In this document: one piece after another, positions 5,823 to 9,147 of the stretch | How positions within the stretch are numbered: the stretch's first letter is position 1 | Layout of the letters: each line of letters begins with the position of its first letter | From: CAZVWW01 sp964631265 | GTDB taxonomy: Bacteria > Thermotogota > Thermotogae > MWEM01 | Assembly (NCBI GenBank): GCA_964631265.1 | Contig: CAZVWW010000095.1 | Span: 1-9,147, forward strand | Direction of reading: 5' to 3' | Length of the DNA: 9,147 bases | Notes under the pieces: generated by a model | The model's input: only the letters and a program-made list of their open reading frames with translations | What the model was told of the DNA's origin: nothing | The model's database searches: none | Position numbers and translations under genes: made by a program

Positions 5823-6618
5823 ATTAAGCGTAAAAAATGTTTCAAAAACATTCATAAAAGGAAAGAAAAAACGGGTCATGGCGGTCCAAAACGTCAGTTT
5901 CGATATCAAACCCGGTGAAATATTCGGCGTACTCGGCCCCAACGGTTCGGGGAAATCAACGCTCATTCGGATGATCTCCACGCTACTCATCCCGGACGAA
6001 GGGACGGTTGAAGTCTTCGGACACAACACCGAAAGAGACTCCGGAAAGGTCCGTGCTCTAATCAACAGAGTCTCCGTCGAGGCCAGTTTTTTCAAAAAAC
6101 TATCCGCATTGGAGAATCTACTCTTCACAGCGGGAATATACGGTATCAACAAAAAAGAGGCTAAGAAAATACTGTACGAGATATTTGAGAAGATCGGCCT
6201 TGAAAAGAACAGAATCTCAGATCCATTAGAAGACTTTTCAAGGGGCATGCAACAGAAAGTCTCGATTGCCAGGGCTTTTTTGTCCGCACCGAAATTGTTG
6301 CTGCTCGACGAACCGACAACAGGACTCGATCCAAGGGCCAAGATCGAAGTGCAGGCCCTCATTGATGAGGTCAAAGAGACACACGGGACAACCATCCTGC
6401 TCACCACGCATGACATGTACGAAGCGGAGCAGCTCTGTTCAAGGGTTTCAATCCTGCACAAAGGAAAGATCCGGAAACAGGGGTTTGTCGAGGCACTCAA
6501 AGCAGAGGTCCCGAAGAATAAAAACGGAATTGTCACACTCGAGGATGTCTTCCTCCATTACACGGGGGAAGAACTAAACGAAAAAGACTACTCCGAGATA
6601 GTAAGAGAGGTGTCATAA
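5800..6618 (+). CDS. ABC-2-type exporter, ATP-binding protein
   Basis: 272 residues, typical of DrrA/NatA/CcmA-like ATPases that power two-component ABC-2 exporters. Motifs: Walker A GPNGSGKST (46-54), signature FSRGMQQK (146-153, replacing LSGGQ as is usual in this subfamily), Walker B LLLLDEP (166-172), D-loop TGLD (174-177), H-loop with H204 in LLTTHD, and the C-terminal VTLEDVFLHYTG (245-256) seen in drug/peptide exporter ATPases. Where the Q-loop glutamine is expected the sequence reads NRVSVEASFFKKLS (89-102), with no Gln. The GTG start at 5800 is chosen for its GGAGGTG ribosome site 8 bases upstream. The stop is one base from the permease ATG, so the two are co-translated partners. Substrate unknown; the two small peptide ORFs just upstream are candidates. 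Confidence 0.93.
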   Translation: MILRNKLPLSVKNVSKTFIKGKKKRVMAVQNVSFDIKPGEIFGVLGPNGSGKSTLIRMISTLLIPDEGTVEVFGHNTERDSGKVRALINRVSVEASFFKKLSALENLLFTAGIYGINKKEAKKILYEIFEKIGLEKNRISDPLEDFSRGMQQKVSIARAFLSAPKLLLLDEPTTGLDPRAKIEVQALIDEVKETHGTTILLTTHDMYEAEQLCSRVSILHKGKIRKQGFVEALKAEVPKNKNGIVTLEDVFLHYTGEELNEKDYSEIVREVS

Positions 6619-6619
6619 T

Positions 6620-7444
6620 ATGCAATTAGTGTTAAGAGAACTGAGGGCCTCATGGGCCTTCGTTGAAAGAAATTTTAATCTGATAAAAAGATACTGGAAA
6701 TGGGAATTGGTCTTCTTTGCCTACACAGTGGCCAATTCCGTAACCATGGGATTCATCGGAAAAGGGGTTGAATCATTCTCAGGAGCGGTTGTGGATGTCA
6801 ACTATCTGATTCTGTATATGCTGATCGGTTCGATCCTCTGGGGCTACCTGTCGATTCTGTTTGAGATCGTTGCGGAGACAGTCGCATGGGAGCGGTGGGA
6901 GGGAACGATTGAATACACGTTCATGTCACCGGTCTCAAGAGCCACGCATCTTTTAAGCGTGTGCTGGTTCTCGATTCTCTACGGACTCCTGAGATCCGGA
7001 TTGATACTGCTCTTCGTCTCCTGGTTCTTTCAGTTGAGTCTGAGTAAAGCCAATATCGCTGCTGCAGGCGGGATTCTGGCAGTTGGCAGCCTGTCTTTCA
7101 TCGGACTGGGCATGATAGCGGCAATCATGCCTTTGATCTCCCCTGAAAAGGGTGTTCAGGTGGTACATATTTTTCAGGCATTACTGCTGATGTTCTCAGG
7201 GGTGTATTACGAAGTCGAGGTGCTGCCCCTTTGGATGCAGAAAGTTGCAATGATATCGCCGGCAACATATGCCTTAAAGGGGATGCGCGAAGCCATTCTC
7301 GAAGGCCAGCCCTTCCCGGCATTGTCGAATTACACGCTGCCACTTCTACTGATGGGAGCTATCATGCTTCCCGTGGGAATTATGGCCTTTGGAAAGATGG
7401 AGAAACACGCGAAGATCAAGGGCTTATTAAAACGAAACGGATAA
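6620..7444 (+). CDS. ABC-2-type exporter, membrane permease
   Basis: 274 residues with about six hydrophobic segments (roughly 30-48, 61-82, 110-138, 148-172, 180-195 and 238-257), as expected of an ABC-2 permease. Family features: the cytoplasmic coupling region WERWEGTIEYTFMSPVSR (90-107) after the second helix, and SGVYYEVEVLPLWMQ (193-207) followed by ISPATYALKGMREAI (212-226), the conserved ABC-2 stretch before the last helix. It would dimerise and pair with the ATPase encoded immediately upstream. The N-terminal 28 residues are charged and cytoplasmic, and the C-terminus is basic. Its cargo is not shown by the sequence. The transcript ends at the terminator 15 bases downstream. Confidence 0.92.
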   Translation: MQLVLRELRASWAFVERNFNLIKRYWKWELVFFAYTVANSVTMGFIGKGVESFSGAVVDVNYLILYMLIGSILWGYLSILFEIVAETVAWERWEGTIEYTFMSPVSRATHLLSVCWFSILYGLLRSGLILLFVSWFFQLSLSKANIAAAGGILAVGSLSFIGLGMIAAIMPLISPEKGVQVVHIFQALLLMFSGVYYEVEVLPLWMQKVAMISPATYALKGMREAILEGQPFPALSNYTLPLLLMGAIMLPVGIMAFGKMEKHAKIKGLLKRNG

Positions 7445-7458
7445 TTTTTGAAGAAAGT

Positions 7459-7491
7459 AACAATCCGCCCTTTGCAGGGCGGATTGTTTTT
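7459..7491. terminator. Intrinsic terminator between convergent operons
   Basis: Stem AACAATCCGCCC (7459-7470) with GGGCGGATTGTT (7477-7488), a TTTGCA loop, and a T-rich tail to 7491. It sits right after the exporter permease. The minus-strand gene's stop (7495) is only a few bases away, and the opposite side of the stem is A-rich (read as T on the minus strand), so it may serve both directions. Confidence 0.9.
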
Positions 7492-7494
7492 ATA

Positions 7495-7959
7495 CTATCC
7501 TTTTCTCTTGGTGAAGTCTGCAATAATGATCCCCGGCTTAATCTCAAAATTGCCAAGTGAATAGTCTTTAATCAAATAGGTAAATTCAGGCTTCCAGCGT
7601 TCAATGATACTGCAAAGATTGATTGTCAGCAGGTTCTTTTCGACGACAACGGAAGGTTCGAGTTTTTTCTTGAACATCTTGATACTTCCAAGCGCCATTT
7701 TGGAAAACATGCCCACCGGTTCAACGGTAAAAAGAATGGTTTTAGGATTCGTTAAATCCTCGGAAAACTCCTCAAGATGAAGCTTGTATCTCGCCTTGCC
7801 CTTCATGGACTTATAGCTCCCTTTCAGCTTAAGGTCAATATAATTTTGCTCAGCAATCATCTCAAGCCTCTGAACATGCTCGTTCTTGTCCACCAGCAGA
7901 TCCTTTAAAAAATCGTTGATGATCTCATCACCCAAACCCAGAAACAAATCACGGGACAT
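7495..7959 (-). CDS. Unrecognised 154-residue protein
   Basis: ATG at 7959-7957 is preceded on the minus strand by GAGGTGA (7970-7964), a good ribosome site. The protein starts with an amphipathic helical stretch (MSRDLFLGLGDEIINDFLKD) without a signal peptide. The rest looks beta-rich with alternating hydrophobic residues (for example YIDLKLKG, YKLHLEEF, TILFTVEPVG, LLTINLCSI), and it ends lysine-rich (DFTKRKG). It is strongly mixed-charge and probably cytoplasmic or membrane-peripheral. The alternation vaguely recalls lipid-binding or DUF-type beta barrels, but I cannot assign a family. It lies 91 bases downstream of the OppB-like permease on the same strand, with no terminator visible between, so co-transcription is possible. 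Confidence 0.75.
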   Translation of the reverse strand: MSRDLFLGLGDEIINDFLKDLLVDKNEHVQRLEMIAEQNYIDLKLKGSYKSMKGKARYKLHLEEFSEDLTNPKTILFTVEPVGMFSKMALGSIKMFKKKLEPSVVVEKNLLTINLCSIIERWKPEFTYLIKDYSLGNFEIKPGIIIADFTKRKG

Positions 7960-8050
7960 TCTATCACCTCAATAAAATCAACATTTCAACTCACAAGCTC
8001 GATCCACCTTACCGTGTCAGAGCCCCAAAAGCAGAAATACACCTTCCCGG

Positions 8051-9094
8051 TTAATCCCCACTGTAATTAATCCTCGGATCAAGAAATCCGTAAATGAGAT
8101 CGAGGAATATCAGACCGGCACAGTAGATGAGTGTTGTGACACATAAAACCCCCATCATAAGGGGAACATCGTTGGATTTCAACCCCTTCCATAAAAGCAG
8201 CCCAAGGCCCGGCCAGGAAAAGACCCGCTCCACAGGAACGCTGCCATTAATCGAGGTCAGGATAGAGAGAAGCGTCATTGTAACAATCGGAGGTGCTGCG
8301 GATCGCATGGCATGCTTGTTCATGACCTTTCTCTCCGGTATTCCCCTGGCCCTTGCTGACATGATGTAGTCTTCATGGAGCTTTCCCATCAGAATATTTC
8401 TGACAATATAAGCCGTGCCCCAAAAACCAACCATCACAAGGGTGAAAACAGGCAGAAACATGTGATACATACTGTCCAGTACGTAGGGAACGAAGTCCTG
8501 TGGTACCGGCACAGAATGAAAATTCCCCGCCGGAAAAAGCCGGAAAGAATAAACGAAGATAAAGATCATAATCGAACCAACCCACCAGGAAGGGGTCCCG
8601 AAAAAGACCATCGTCAACAAAGAAGTCGACTTGTCAAAATGCGAGCCATTCTTCTGAGCCTTCAATTTCCCCAGAAAAACCCCAATCCAGACACAGATAA
8701 TTGATGAAACCCCGAAGAGGATGATCGTCCCCTGAGCAGCCTCCCAGACAACATCCCCAATCTTCTGAGAACCGTCCGCCGTCTGATAGGATGTCTCTCC
8801 AAAATCAAAACGAAGCGCCTGAGCGGTTCTGTCCAGCACACGGACAACAAACAGCCTGTCCAACCCGTATTGCTTTTCCAGCTGTTGCGTCATTCTCTCC
8901 CGTGCTTTTGAAAACTCCTCTTCCGGGAGTTCTTTTACCTCTTCCGTCATCATATACCCTTGAACCATCTCCCAGATCTGTCCGCGGATAGTCGCCTCAA
9001 GGCTGGTGTTTAATAAAACAGAATAAACAAAGATAATGGTGACATAGGAAAGAACCCCCAAAAGGATACGCTTAACAGCATATTTTCCAAACAT
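8051..9094 (-). CDS. OppB/DppB-type ABC transporter permease
   Basis: 347 residues from the preferred start. It is a membrane permease of the peptide/nickel importer family, which passes oligopeptides or other small solutes delivered by a periplasmic or lipoprotein binding protein. Seen: N-terminal helix (8-29) after KYAVKRILLG; a periplasmic loop with QYGLDRLFVV (75-84) and RFDFGETSY (95-103), matching the family's GLDRP...GDFG pattern; further helices at about 123-142, 158-187, 213-236, 269-283 and 313-336; the cytoplasmic EAA loop EDYIMSARARGIPERKVMNKHAMR (241-264 region, with the conserved ARARG and Gly); and VERVFSWPGLG (288-298). The loop between helix 1 and QYGLD is longer and more acidic than usual. 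The partner OppC/DppC normally follows directly, but a different gene lies downstream. Confidence 0.92.
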   Translation of the reverse strand: MFGKYAVKRILLGVLSYVTIIFVYSVLLNTSLEATIRGQIWEMVQGYMMTEEVKELPEEEFSKARERMTQQLEKQYGLDRLFVVRVLDRTAQALRFDFGETSYQTADGSQKIGDVVWEAAQGTIILFGVSSIICVWIGVFLGKLKAQKNGSHFDKSTSLLTMVFFGTPSWWVGSIMIFIFVYSFRLFPAGNFHSVPVPQDFVPYVLDSMYHMFLPVFTLVMVGFWGTAYIVRNILMGKLHEDYIMSARARGIPERKVMNKHAMRSAAPPIVTMTLLSILTSINGSVPVERVFSWPGLGLLLWKGLKSNDVPLMMGVLCVTTLIYCAGLIFLDLIYGFLDPRINYSGD

Positions 9095-9106
9095 ACTAAC
9101 CCTCAT
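9095..9106 (-). promoter_or_regulatory. Ribosome site that selects the permease start
   Basis: On the minus strand the sequence reads ATGAGGGTTAGT directly before ATG 9094. The GAGGG core is 5 bases from this ATG. The in-frame ATG at 9106 overlaps this ribosome site and has only a T-rich stretch upstream, so translation most likely begins at 9094, four codons later than the longest ORF. Confidence 0.65.
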
Positions 9107-9136
9107 TTCAAAAAAGTTATAGAAAACTGCGCCAAG

Positions 9137-9142
9137 ATTATA
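9137..9142 (-). promoter_or_regulatory. Possible -10 box of the permease promoter
   Basis: A perfect TATAAT on the minus strand, about 42 bases before the permease start. The matching -35 would lie beyond the window edge, so the promoter cannot be confirmed. Confidence 0.35.
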
Positions 9143-9147
9143 ACATA

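Noticed and set aside
5793..6536. 247-codon minus-strand ORF opposite the exporter ATPase
   Set aside because: It is antisense to a gene with all ABC motifs; its sequence is low-quality and Ser-rich, and no ribosome site is seen.
1..9147. CRISPR arrays, tRNA or rRNA genes, insertion sequences
   Set aside because: I see no regularly spaced repeats, no cloverleaf with CCA end, no transposase ORF and no terminal inverted repeats; the only long direct repeat is the 39-bp contig overlap.

Overview
This is a 9.1 kb piece of a draft bacterial scaffold, probably a metagenome or draft assembly. It contains three runs of exactly 100 N (1361-1460, 2571-2670, 5684-5783), which look like placeholder gaps of unknown true length. 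Moderate base composition, good Shine-Dalgarno sites and ATG/GTG starts are ordinary for a bacterium. A phosphate acyltransferase, deoxyribose-phosphate aldolase and a large 7TM sensor kinase with a CheA-type catalytic end fit a fermentative, environment-sensing bacterium. I cannot name the phylum from this window.

Left part (1-5197, + strand): the 3' end of an unrecognised gene, then a tight cluster of a phosphate acetyl/butyryltransferase, DeoC (interrupted by gap 1) and an inositol-monophosphatase-family phosphatase. Start and stop signals overlap or nearly touch. Gap 2 hides the end of the phosphatase and the start of the next gene. After it comes the rest of a membrane sensor kinase: outer domain, seven membrane helices, coiled coil, PAS, internal HPt, and a CheA-like ATPase domain. 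The open frame that runs across gap 2 is a product of the placeholder length, not a natural fusion.

Middle part (5198-7491, + strand): an extended -10 promoter embedded in a 9-bp inverted repeat drives a 30-codon small ORF, which is followed by a strong intrinsic terminator. A second small ORF (37 codons, strong Shine-Dalgarno) follows, and then an ABC-2-type exporter (ATPase plus six-helix permease) that ends at another terminator. The two short peptides share a loose C-terminal pattern (G-N, Cys, Pro-Ser/Thr-Gly, Pro). The layout is either a small exported-peptide system with its own transporter, or a leader-peptide/attenuator arrangement controlling an efflux pump. This is the most interesting part of the window. 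Gap 3 lies here, but a 39-bp sequence is repeated on both sides of it, so the two contigs almost certainly overlap and the gap is artificial.

Right part (7495-9147, - strand): an unrecognised 154-residue protein and, upstream of it, an OppB/DppB-type ABC permease with no OppC/DppC partner next to it. They converge on the exporter operon at the shared terminator.
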